Source: Volucribacter amazonae (lineage in GTDB: Bacteria; Pseudomonadota; Gammaproteobacteria; Enterobacterales; Pasteurellaceae). From it: a stretch of 64,000 nucleotides of DNA. This document shows positions 16,589 to 24,169 of the stretch, in pieces. Under the pieces are notes generated by a model. That model was not told the DNA's origin and ran no database searches. It saw only the letters and a list, made by a program, of their open reading frames with translations. Both the position numbers and the translations under genes were made by a program. The first letter of the stretch is position 1; each line of letters begins with the position of its first letter. The stretch is taken from contig NZ_LWID01000001.1 in assembly GCF_029783845.1 (NCBI RefSeq), positions 2,451,501-2,515,500 on the forward strand, written 5' to 3'.

Positions 16589-17911
16589 TCACTTCAACCA
16601 TTTATTCGTCAAAGTTCCTGCTACCATTGCACCATTGACATTAAGAGCGGTTCTTCCCATATCAATTAGCGGTTCAATGGAGATAAGTAAGCCGACTAAT
16701 TCTAGTGGCAAGCCTAACGTAGAAAGCACCACAATCGCTGCAAAGGTTGCTCCGCCACCCACGCCAGCAATGCCGAAAGAAGAAATTGCCACAATTAAAA
16801 CTAATGAGGCAATAAAATGTAAAGTAAAGGGATCAATTCCTACCATTGGGGCAATGATAACCGCTAACATGGCAGGATAAATGCCCGCACAGCCATTTTG
16901 TCCAATGGTTGCGCCAAAGGTGGCAGAGAAGTTTGCAATGACGGGACGATTGCCCAATTTATTAGTTTGGGTTTCAATATTCAATGGAATAGAGGCGGCA
17001 CTGGAACGTGAAGTAAAAGCAAAGGTTAATGTTGGTAAACTTTGTTTAAAGTAATGCCATGGATTAATGCCTGAGAGGGCGAGTAATAGTCCATGCACAA
17101 TAAACATTAATATAATGGCGGCATAAGAGGCGACAATAAAATTGGCTAGATTAAGAATATCTACCCATTTAGAGGTTGCCGCCATACGGATCATTAATGC
17201 AAGTACACCGTAAGGAGTAAGGCGAATAACGAAGCGGACAACACGCATAATTAATTGGTTTAAACTTTCTACCCCTTGAGCAATGCGTTCGCCTAGTTGT
17301 GGATTGTCTTTGCGTAGGCTTAAACTGGCGACACCAAGAAAAGCGGCAAAGATGACCACACTAATAATTGATGTGGGATTAGCGCCTGTTAATTCAGCAA
17401 AAGGATTGCGAGGGATAAAGGAAAGTAACATTGCAGGTATGGTAAGTCCCTGTACGGTATCTACTCGGCTTGCTACTCGTGCTTGGGCGGCAGCCTCACG
17501 TTCGCCACCTGTTAATGTAAGTCCAAGATGAGATAAATCAAAGAGATAAACCATTGCTACTGCAATTAATGCGGAAATTGCAGTGGTAATGAGGAGAACA
17601 CTTAATACACTAATGCTGATTTTACCTAAGGCACTGGCTTGATTTAATTTAGTGATTGCCGAGAGAATAGAGATAAAAATTAACGGCATAACAATCATTT
17701 GTAATAGGCGTACATAGCCATTACCTACCAAATTAATCCAATCCAGTAAGGTGGTTAAATGGGCTGGGGCGGTGCTTTGTAAATAAATGCCCCCCAAAGC
17801 TCCAATGATCATTGCGATAAATACGCTTAAGCCAAGTTTTTGGGTTTTACGATAAATATAGCCAACTAATATTAAGGCTAAAGTAAATAAAATAAGGTTT
17901 AGGATTAACAT
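16589..17911 (-). CDS. tcyP: L-cystine:cation symporter TcyP
   Basis: A 440-residue sodium/dicarboxylate-symporter-family protein close to E. coli TcyP (YdjN). Shared stretches include LLQMIVMPLIF, NPFADLTGANPTS-like (NPFAELTGANPTS), AFTSRSSAASIPLN and the C-terminal SIEPLIDMGRTALNV. It imports cystine across the inner membrane as a sulphur source. Eight to nine transmembrane helices and two re-entrant hairpins are expected. GGAG precedes the ATG. It appears monocistronic. Confidence 0.92.
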   Translation of the reverse strand: MLILNLILFTLALILVGYIYRKTQKLGLSVFIAMIIGALGGIYLQSTAPAHLTTLLDWINLVGNGYVRLLQMIVMPLIFISILSAITKLNQASALGKISISVLSVLLITTAISALIAVAMVYLFDLSHLGLTLTGGEREAAAQARVASRVDTVQGLTIPAMLLSFIPRNPFAELTGANPTSIISVVIFAAFLGVASLSLRKDNPQLGERIAQGVESLNQLIMRVVRFVIRLTPYGVLALMIRMAATSKWVDILNLANFIVASYAAIILMFIVHGLLLALSGINPWHYFKQSLPTLTFAFTSRSSAASIPLNIETQTNKLGNRPVIANFSATFGATIGQNGCAGIYPAMLAVIIAPMVGIDPFTLHFIASLVLIVAISSFGIAGVGGGATFAAIVVLSTLGLPLELVGLLISIEPLIDMGRTALNVNGAMVAGTLTNKWLK

Positions 17912-18024
17912 TGATACTCCATTTAGAATAACCTTGAAAAGTTATTTACATTAAATAATTTTATGAGGTTATACAAATGACTTTTAGCTATTAGTTATAA
18001 ATAAATATGCTATGATTTTGAGAG

Positions 18025-18053
18025 AAAAATAGCCACTAATAGGAAGTGGCTAT
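18025..18053 (-). terminator. Intrinsic terminator of the nitroreductase gene
   Basis: ATAGCCACT (18029-18037) and AGTGGCTAT (18045-18053) form a nine-base stem; read on the minus strand it is followed by a run of five T. Confidence 0.8.
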
Positions 18054-18074
18054 GCTTTATTGGGGCAATAGAGA

Positions 18075-18740
18075 TTACTCAACCCACTCAATCACATCAG
18101 CGGTGGCTTGACGTGTTTTTTCCCTTGGTTGATGTAAACGATAGCCAAATAATGCCATCACACTAATGCGGAATTCATCGCCGTTATATAATCCCTGTTC
18201 TACGAGAAGATCGTTTACTTTATCATAAGGAAAGCCTTCTACGGGAGTAGAGTCAATGCCAATCATGGCGGCACTAGTAAGCATATTGCCCAAAGCAATA
18301 TAGGTTTGTTTTGATGCCCAGTCATAATAAGCCCGTTCATTACCTACAAGATTGGCTTCATTGTCGGCATATTGACGGTAAAACTCTCGTCTTAAGGCGA
18401 TAATATCATCAGGTAGATGATGAACATCTTTCATCATATGGGTGATGTAGTCGCTGTCTGCCAATAAACTGGCTTGCTTTCTGGCTAAAATAATCACAAC
18501 GTGGCTACAATCATTGATTTTTTCTTTTAATCCCCATGCATTATCGTGCAATAATTGTTTAATTGCTGGATTTTCAATTACTAAAAAACGCCAAGGTTCA
18601 AAGCCGAAAGAGCTTGGCGATAAGCGTGCCGTTTCTAAAATAAAATCCATATCTTCTCGTGATACTTTTTTATTAGGATCGTAGGCTTTGCAAGCGTGGC
18701 GATAATGATAAGCCTTGAGAATATCTTGTTTATTGATCAT
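18075..18740 (-). CDS. NAD(P)H nitroreductase family protein
   Basis: A 221-residue FMN oxidoreductase. YHYRHACKAYDPNKK near the start holds the FMN-contacting Arg, and LSPSSFGFEPWRFLV near residue 40 is the family's flavin/dimer signature; the C-terminal half has ALGNMLTSAAMIGIDS. It reduces quinones, nitro compounds or enals with NAD(P)H; the physiological substrate is unknown. It lies in a run with MdaB and a LysR gene, all minus strand, suggesting a redox or electrophile response group. Confidence 0.87.
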   Translation of the reverse strand: MINKQDILKAYHYRHACKAYDPNKKVSREDMDFILETARLSPSSFGFEPWRFLVIENPAIKQLLHDNAWGLKEKINDCSHVVIILARKQASLLADSDYITHMMKDVHHLPDDIIALRREFYRQYADNEANLVGNERAYYDWASKQTYIALGNMLTSAAMIGIDSTPVEGFPYDKVNDLLVEQGLYNGDEFRISVMALFGYRLHQPREKTRQATADVIEWVE

Positions 18741-18820
18741 ATTGTTCTCCTATTCATCATTGGTTTTACTTTTGGTAATCCTTTAAATTAAAGCGATTAT
18801 CTTTTTATTATGCAAGCTAT

Positions 18821-19399
18821 TTAAGCAAAGAGTTGGCTTAAATGTTGGCGATAATCTTGCAAGTATTGTTCAACTTGTGGATTTTTAATCACATCATTAC
18901 AAATAAAGGTCGGCAATGCGGTCATACCGAGAAATTCGTGAGCTTTGTGAAAATGCAAATATACACCATCAACCCCTTGCCCAGCAAAAAATTCATTGGG
19001 GCGATTAAATGCTTCAATGGGGGCATTCCAAGTTAAACTCAGCATATATTTCTTACCCTGTAACAAACCGCCAGTACCATATCCTTCCGTTGGATTGCTA
19101 CGATGACGCCCGTCACTGTGATAAAATTTATTGTGTCCAGCTGTAAAGACTTCATCAATGTATTTTTTGACAATCCAAGGTTCGCCCATCCACCAAGCGG
19201 GCATTTGCCAAATAACTACATCAGCCCATAGCCAATTTTGTACTTCTTGTTCAATATGATAGCCTTGATCAATCAGGGTTTCGTGTAATTGATGTCCTTG
19301 CTCACTTAAAAATTGAGAGGCTTGCTGTTGTAAACTCTGGTTTAATTTTCCCTGTGAATGTGCAAAGGCTTTTGCTCCATTAAGTAATAAAATATTCAT
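18821..19399 (-). CDS. mdaB: NADPH:quinone oxidoreductase MdaB
   Basis: A 192-residue flavodoxin-fold enzyme matching MdaB in length and motifs: LLLNGAKAFAHSQGKLN at the N-terminus, IWQMPAWWMGEPWIVKKY in the middle, GTGGLLQGKKYMLS and the C-terminal HFHKAHEFLGM. It carries out two-electron quinone reduction and so limits redox cycling. GAGCAAT precedes the ATG. It lies between a nitroreductase and a LysR regulator, which may control it. Confidence 0.9.
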   Translation of the reverse strand: MNILLLNGAKAFAHSQGKLNQSLQQQASQFLSEQGHQLHETLIDQGYHIEQEVQNWLWADVVIWQMPAWWMGEPWIVKKYIDEVFTAGHNKFYHSDGRHRSNPTEGYGTGGLLQGKKYMLSLTWNAPIEAFNRPNEFFAGQGVDGVYLHFHKAHEFLGMTALPTFICNDVIKNPQVEQYLQDYRQHLSQLFA

Positions 19400-19456
19400 T
19401 ATTGCTCCTGTTTTATTGTTGAAGTATTAATATAATCCAAATATTCTTATTAAGAC

Positions 19457-20404
19457 TTATGGTTTTTGCTGATAGTTGTTATCAGTTTCACTGATATGAG
19501 CTTTTGCTTGGCAACATTGAGCAATTAAATGGCGCAACCAAATATAGGCAGGATCACGATGTGTACGTTCGTGCCAAACCAAGGTTTTAGTAAACCCTTT
19601 AATTGGCAATGGTGGTTCAAGATAATAAATATCAGCTAATGGTTGTACTAAGCGTGCTGGTACGACAGCCAACAAGTCGCTTTGTTGTAAAATTTCAGGC
19701 AGGATCAAAAAATTTTGCGAGGATAATACCACATTGCGTTGTTTACCTAATTCCGCTAATGCCTCGTCTGTAACGCCTGTAAAACTGCCACCTGAGTAAG
19801 AAAATAAGGCTTGTGGATAACGGCAAAAATCCGTCAAACTTAATTGGCTTTGCTTGGCTAAAGGGTGAGTAGCCCGCATCGCACACACATATTTTTCCTG
19901 ATATAAATAGCGAAAATGGGTATCCGCAGCCTGAAAATCAGCGGTAGTCAGGGCAAAATCAATTTGCCTTTTGGTTAATTGTTGCGGCACTAGGGATTCA
20001 TCAATATTTACTGTCGCCAATTTAATATTAGGGGCTTGGCGATTTAGCTCAATTAAAAAAGGTTTAATAATGGCGCGCAAAGAATAATCAGTGCAAGCGA
20101 TAGTTACCACCATGTCAGCCTCAAGGGGATTAAATTGCTCGGTTTGCAGTAATTGCTCCACCTCGTTTAAAATATTTTTAATCGGTACGGCTAACTCTAA
20201 GGCACGATTGGTTGGCTCAATACCCCGTTGTACCCGAACAAACAAAGGATCATCAAAACTTTCTCTTAAACGGAGCAAGACACCGCTCATCGCAGGTTGA
20301 CTAATAGCAAGGCGTTCAGCTGCTTTGCTGACACTGCGTTCATCACATAACGCATCAAAGGCTTTTAACAAATTTAAATCAAGGGTTCTTAAACTTTTCA
20401 TCAT
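19457..20404 (-). CDS. LysR-family transcriptional regulator
   Basis: A 315-residue regulator. The helix-turn-helix is at about residues 22-45 (SVSKAAERLAISQPAMSG), followed by the linker helix and a two-lobe effector domain (MVVTIACTDYSLRAIIKPF and the lobes after it). It is divergent from the SRPBCC gene at 20552 and upstream of mdaB and the nitroreductase on the same strand, so all three are candidate targets. Two consecutive ATG codons occur at the start; the second may be used. Confidence 0.88.
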   Translation of the reverse strand: MMKSLRTLDLNLLKAFDALCDERSVSKAAERLAISQPAMSGVLLRLRESFDDPLFVRVQRGIEPTNRALELAVPIKNILNEVEQLLQTEQFNPLEADMVVTIACTDYSLRAIIKPFLIELNRQAPNIKLATVNIDESLVPQQLTKRQIDFALTTADFQAADTHFRYLYQEKYVCAMRATHPLAKQSQLSLTDFCRYPQALFSYSGGSFTGVTDEALAELGKQRNVVLSSQNFLILPEILQQSDLLAVVPARLVQPLADIYYLEPPLPIKGFTKTLVWHERTHRDPAYIWLRHLIAQCCQAKAHISETDNNYQQKP

Positions 20405-20551
20405 AGACCTATATATCAGAATAAATGATATTACATATATTTTATTATGATTTTACTTATATCTACAAAGGATTTTATACTGTCGCCATCAAAAGGCTTA
20501 TCAACAAAGATAAGTGCGGTTGATAAATAAAAAATTTTTGAGGAAAATATT

Positions 20552-21076
20552 ATGCAACATTCAATTCATTGGCCAGCAGGCTATATTCCCGGTTTTACTG
20601 ATAATTTTTGTTCTAACGAAGTGATTATTGCTAACGCTGAAGTAGAACAAGTTTGGCAATATTTAAATGATACAAAATATTGGCCACATTATTATAGCAA
20701 TGTGAGCGATATTCGTTTTTATCAGGATTATCAAGGCACAGAACTTTATCCGCAAGCACGTTTCTTCTTCAAAACCTTCGGTTTTCCTGTTGAGGCAGAA
20801 ATTACGGAATATATCCCTGCTCAAAACGGTGAACCTGCACGCATTGCTTGGCATGGTTGGAGTGGCGAACAAGGGGCGGAAGACCGACTTGATGTTCATC
20901 ACGCTTGGTTAATTGAACAACTTGACGGCGGACGAGTACGCATTCTGACCCAAGAAACGCAAAACGGCAATCCTGCCAAAGAATTGGCAAAAACCGTCCC
21001 TAATCCCATGATTAATGGGCATCAAGAATGGCTTGATGGGATTGTCAACAGCGTGAAAACAGGGTTAAGCCTTTAG
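20552..21076 (+). CDS. SRPBCC (START/Bet v 1-like) domain protein
   Basis: A 174-residue cytosolic protein of the polyketide cyclase/SRPBCC superfamily. EVIIANAEVEQVWQYLND near the N-terminus and the tryptophan-rich strand ARIAWHGWSGE are typical, with a long C-terminal helix ending MINGHQEWLDGIVNSVKTG. Such proteins bind hydrophobic ligands; this one's ligand is unknown. GAGGAAAATATT precedes the ATG. It is divergent from a LysR gene that probably regulates it. Confidence 0.8.
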   Translation: MQHSIHWPAGYIPGFTDNFCSNEVIIANAEVEQVWQYLNDTKYWPHYYSNVSDIRFYQDYQGTELYPQARFFFKTFGFPVEAEITEYIPAQNGEPARIAWHGWSGEQGAEDRLDVHHAWLIEQLDGGRVRILTQETQNGNPAKELAKTVPNPMINGHQEWLDGIVNSVKTGLSL

Positions 21077-21111
21077 TGAGCGTTTTCAATTTTATCCTTG
21101 TTATACATTGA

Positions 21112-21146
21112 AATAATACGGCGTTGGCTTGCCTCGCCGTATTATT
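21112..21146 (+). terminator. Hairpin after the SRPBCC gene, sharing interior sequence with the MITE-like family
   Basis: AATAATACGGCG (21112-21123) and CGCCGTATTATT (21135-21146) form a perfect 12-bp stem. The sequence GTTGGCTTGCCTCGCCGTA resembles the interior of the 57023-57115 element. It could terminate the SRPBCC transcript although the T tract is broken (GGTCTTTCTTTT). Confidence 0.65.
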
Positions 21147-21225
21147 GGTCTTTCTTTTCTTATGCCAAAGCAGAATAACGGCATTCAAAAAATTTGATGA
21201 AAATGATTTGTTTAATGGTTAAACT

Positions 21226-21972
21226 ATGAATTTTTGTCTAGGATATGATGTTGTTATGACTACTTATTCTCCCGTACGAACTGCGGCGAAACATGCGTTA
21301 CCTTATACCTTACCTATTGCAACAGGATTTCTCTTTCTAGGCATTGCCTATGGCGTGTATATGAAATCCTTAGGTTTTCATTTTCTTTATCCTATTTTGA
21401 CCGCAATGCTGATTTATGCAGGTTCAGTAGAGTTTATTGTTGCAGGTTTGTTAGTAATGCCCTTTGCCCCATTAAATGCCTTATTAATTGCATTAATGGT
21501 AAGTGGGCGACAAATATTTTATGGCATTTCTATGCTAGAAAAATATCGTGATGTAGGGCGAAAAAAATGGTTTTTAATTGCGACTTTGGTTGATGAAGCC
21601 TTTTCCTTAAATTACCTTGCGGACATTCCTAAACAGATTGATCGAGGCTGGTTTATGTTCTGGGTCAGTTTATTTTTATATCTCTATTGGGTTATTGGGG
21701 TAAGTTTGGGGGCATTATTTGGTAGTTTTATGCCGATTGATCTCACTGGTATTGAGTTTGCTATGACCGCACTATTTTTAGTGATTTTTGCCGAACAGTG
21801 GTGTAAAGAAACTAGCCACGAAAGTGCCTTGCTTGGGATTGGTGTGAGCTTAACCGCCTTGTTAGTTTTTGGCAAATCGCATTTTTTACTGCCAACATTA
21901 TTGGGCATTTGGATTTTATTAACCTTACGCCGTAAAGCATTAACCGCTAAATTACAGGAGATCAAAGAATGA
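21226..21972 (+). CDS. azlC: Branched-chain amino acid exporter large subunit AzlC
   Basis: A 248-residue membrane protein of the AzlC/YgaZ family, which with AzlD exports branched-chain amino acids. PYTLPIATGFLFLGIAYG and the MLIYAGSVEFI segment are characteristic, and ALMVSGRQIFYGISML matches the conserved central region. The ATG at 21226 has no clear ribosome site; the in-frame ATG at 21256, with TAGGA upstream, is equally possible and gives MTTYSPVRTA. Its end overlaps azlD by four bases (ATGA). Confidence 0.9.
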   Translation: MNFCLGYDVVMTTYSPVRTAAKHALPYTLPIATGFLFLGIAYGVYMKSLGFHFLYPILTAMLIYAGSVEFIVAGLLVMPFAPLNALLIALMVSGRQIFYGISMLEKYRDVGRKKWFLIATLVDEAFSLNYLADIPKQIDRGWFMFWVSLFLYLYWVIGVSLGALFGSFMPIDLTGIEFAMTALFLVIFAEQWCKETSHESALLGIGVSLTALLVFGKSHFLLPTLLGIWILLTLRRKALTAKLQEIKE

Positions 21973-22301
21973 CCTTAACAGAACAAATCATTACCATTGC
22001 TATGGGCGTGCTAGGTGTACAATTATTACGCTGGTTACCGTTTATTGTTTTCCCTGCTAATCGCCCAATTCCTCAATATATCCGTTATCTAGGGCAAGTG
22101 TTGCCTGCTGCAATGTTTGGAATGTTGGTGGTTTATTGCTATAAAGATGTGAATTTGTTGACAGGACACCATGGTATCCCGAATTTTATTGCGGGTGCGA
22201 TAACCTTATTACTCCATTTCTGGAAACGGAATTTATTTTTATCCATTGCAGCTGGGACAGGAATTTATATGTTTTTATTACAAAAGGTGTTTGTGGCGTA
22301 A
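21969..22301 (+). CDS. azlD: Branched-chain amino acid exporter small subunit AzlD
   Basis: A 110-residue membrane protein with four hydrophobic segments and the conserved LRWLPFIVFP and LGQVLPAAMFGMLVVYC stretches of AzlD/YgaH. It is translationally coupled to azlC and forms the exporter with it. Downstream lies the first copy of the structured repeat. Confidence 0.9.
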   Translation: MTLTEQIITIAMGVLGVQLLRWLPFIVFPANRPIPQYIRYLGQVLPAAMFGMLVVYCYKDVNLLTGHHGIPNFIAGAITLLLHFWKRNLFLSIAAGTGIYMFLLQKVFVA

Positions 22302-22596
22302 AATCTAAACAAAAAGGCTTATTTTTTGCTAATTTGGGATTAAAGTGCGGTTGATTTTTGAATTATTTTTTTACTTTTATTTCTCCGACTTCACAAATGT
22401 ATTTAGCACATTCGTGCGACCTACTTTCTTTACTCGTGTAAAGAAAGTAGGCAAAGAAACACGCCCCTAGAAAAAGCCTTTTTCCAGCCTTTCACTAAGA
22501 ACGATAGACGAATAATTTTGGAACTCGCTACGCTCAAACAGCCAAAATTATTCTATCGTTCTAAGTTTAGGGTGATCTGACCCCAAAAACTTAGAC

Positions 22597-23466
22597 TTAC
22601 CTCATCAATGACTGAACCCTATACGCCACCGGGCTCAATCCGTTTAATTTAGCTTGAATACGTTTATTGTTGTAATATGCAATATATTCATGCAACGCCG
22701 TTTCCAGTTGCTCAAAACGCTCAAAAACCTTACCAAAATAACATTCCGTTTTTAACCGCCCGAAAAAACTTTCCATCGCACTATTATCAAGGCAATTGCC
22801 TTTCCGAGACATACTCTGGCGGATACCCTTTTCTTGCAATAATCGCTGATAACCTATCATCTGATATTGCCAACCCTGATCGGAATGCAGTATCGGCTTG
22901 CTTCCATCAAGTTTGGCAATAGCTTGCCCCATCATTCGCCTAATTTGCTCAAAATTCGCACTGCGAGAAATATCATAAGCAATAATTTCCCCATTAAATA
23001 AATCCTTTATGGGTGATAAATATAGCTTGCCCTCTTTACACTTAAATTCGCTCACATCGGTTACCCATTTCTCATTAGGGGCTTTCGCCTGAAAATCTTG
23101 TTGCAAAAGATTGTCCGCAATATCGCCCACCTTTCCGCGATAAGAGCGGTATTTTTGCTGAACACATTTCCCTTTTAAGCCTAACTGCTGCATAATCGCT
23201 TGCACTTTTTTATGATTAATCATCATAGACTTACGCAATTCAGCACAAACACGCCGATAGCCATAATTTCCCTGATTTTCCTCGTAAATTTCCAGAATTT
23301 TCTCGGTGATTTCCGCATTTTTCTCGCTTTTTGGCGGCAAATGGTAAAAGAATGTACTCCGTTTCAATCCTGTCAAGGTCAGCAAGATTTCTAAAGGAAA
23401 ATGTTGGCGTAATGCCTTAACTATTTCGGCTTTTTCCGGATTTTTTGCTGGCTTAACTCTTGCCAC
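22597..23466 (-). CDS. IS3-family transposase OrfB (DDE catalytic part)
   Basis: 289 residues with the rve integrase fold. The DDE triad is visible in WVTDVSEFK, ILHSDQGWQYQ and NSAMESFFGRLKTE. The frame starts with GTG at 23466 immediately at the slippery site AAAAAAG (23466-23472, minus strand), so it is normally made as an OrfAB fusion by -1 frameshifting. Length and spacing are normal for IS150-type elements. Confidence 0.92.
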   Translation of the reverse strand: MARVKPAKNPEKAEIVKALRQHFPLEILLTLTGLKRSTFFYHLPPKSEKNAEITEKILEIYEENQGNYGYRRVCAELRKSMMINHKKVQAIMQQLGLKGKCVQQKYRSYRGKVGDIADNLLQQDFQAKAPNEKWVTDVSEFKCKEGKLYLSPIKDLFNGEIIAYDISRSANFEQIRRMMGQAIAKLDGSKPILHSDQGWQYQMIGYQRLLQEKGIRQSMSRKGNCLDNSAMESFFGRLKTECYFGKVFERFEQLETALHEYIAYYNNKRIQAKLNGLSPVAYRVQSLMR

Positions 23467-23930
23467 TTTTTTAGAATGGCGACCTCCGCCTCAAGCTCTA
23501 AAATACGATAACGCAAGCGTTCTTCTTCGGTTTTCGGTGGCGGTGGCATTTGGGGGTATTTGGTTTTCATTTTGCTTGAACCTTGAGGTTTTTTCGACAA
23601 TAGCCCGTTTATACCTTGTTCTAAATAATTTTTCAACCATTGGCTGATAAGCCCTGTATTAGACAAACCAAAGTCAACCATCGCTTGCTCGGCGGTACAA
23701 TCTCCACGCAGAATGGGTTCAAGTACCTGAAGTTTAAATTCAGGAGAATAAACCTGTCGGGTCTGCCGCACTTTTAATCCCTCTTTTCCAGCATAATTAA
23801 ATAAGCGGAGCCAGCATCTTACTACCTTTTTCGCGAGGTTAAAATGGCGACAAGTGTGGGCAAGTTCGTTGTTATGCTGAAAATAGAAATCAATCACTTG
23901 TTGTTTAAAGTCTTGGCTATATTTTGTCAT
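23421..23930 (-). CDS. IS3-family transposase OrfA (helix-turn-helix part)
   Basis: 169 residues with two helix-turn-helix segments (HTCRHFNLAKKVVRCWLRL and GDCTAEQAMVDFGLSNTGLI) and a C-terminal leucine-zipper-like helix LRYRILELEAEVAILKKW. It binds the IS ends. It overlaps orfB by 46 bases in the -1 frame, with A_AAA_AAG at codons LKK as the shift site. Confidence 0.9.
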   Translation of the reverse strand: MTKYSQDFKQQVIDFYFQHNNELAHTCRHFNLAKKVVRCWLRLFNYAGKEGLKVRQTRQVYSPEFKLQVLEPILRGDCTAEQAMVDFGLSNTGLISQWLKNYLEQGINGLLSKKPQGSSKMKTKYPQMPPPPKTEEERLRYRILELEAEVAILKKWQELSQQKIRKKPK

Positions 23931-24120
23931 AAAAAATCTGCTCCTTAATCTGTTGGTTAGTTAGTCCAACTTTTGGGGGGCAGATCAGGCTGGGGCTTTT
24001 TAAGGGGGTAAGGGAGTGTTATTTTTTTATTCCTGTTAAATTTATTCAAAGTGCGGTCAGTTTTTCAATTATTTTCAAAAAAATCTCAAAACTCACCGCA
24101 CTTTAACCTCCACTAAACAA

Positions 24121-24146
24121 AAAAACGGATCCGAAGATCCGTTTTT
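24121..24146. terminator. Terminator of the adhesin gene
   Basis: AAAAACGGATC and GATCCGTTTTT around CGAA form an 11-bp stem with T-rich tail; it lies shortly after the adhesin stop (minus strand) and is symmetrical. Confidence 0.88.
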
Positions 24147-24169
24147 ATTTTTAATGATAATAGTGCCAA

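Larger units (their letters stand above)
22572..23986 (-). mobile_element. IS3-family (IS150-like) insertion sequence, 1415 bp
   Basis: Imperfect terminal inverted repeats TGATCTGACCCCAAAAACTT (left, from 22573) and the complement of the right end, TGATCTGCCCCCCAAAAGTT, enclose two overlapping frames. The likely 3-bp target duplication AGG is at 22569-22571 and 23987-23989; removal of one copy restores a 7-bp stem in the interrupted host element. The boundary is uncertain by one base. Both frames are intact, so it may be active. Confidence 0.85.
22342..24008 (+). repeat. Structured repeat element, copy A, split by an insertion sequence
   Basis: The copy starts at a USS (22342-22351). It has a small hairpin GCAC/GTGC (22406-22417), a 14-bp hairpin (22420-22433 with 22438-22451), and a long bulged hairpin from CCCCTAGAAAAAGCC (22464) to GGCTTTTTAAGGGGG (ends 24008). 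Inner stems pair GAATAATTTTGG (22510-22521) with CCAAAATTATTC (22542-22553) and AGAACGATA (22498-22506) with TATCGTTCT (22554-22562). The IS entered the 3' arm after AGG (22569-22571). Without the IS the element is about 249 bp. Copies B and C are at 37741-37995 and 38089-38333. Confidence 0.85.
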
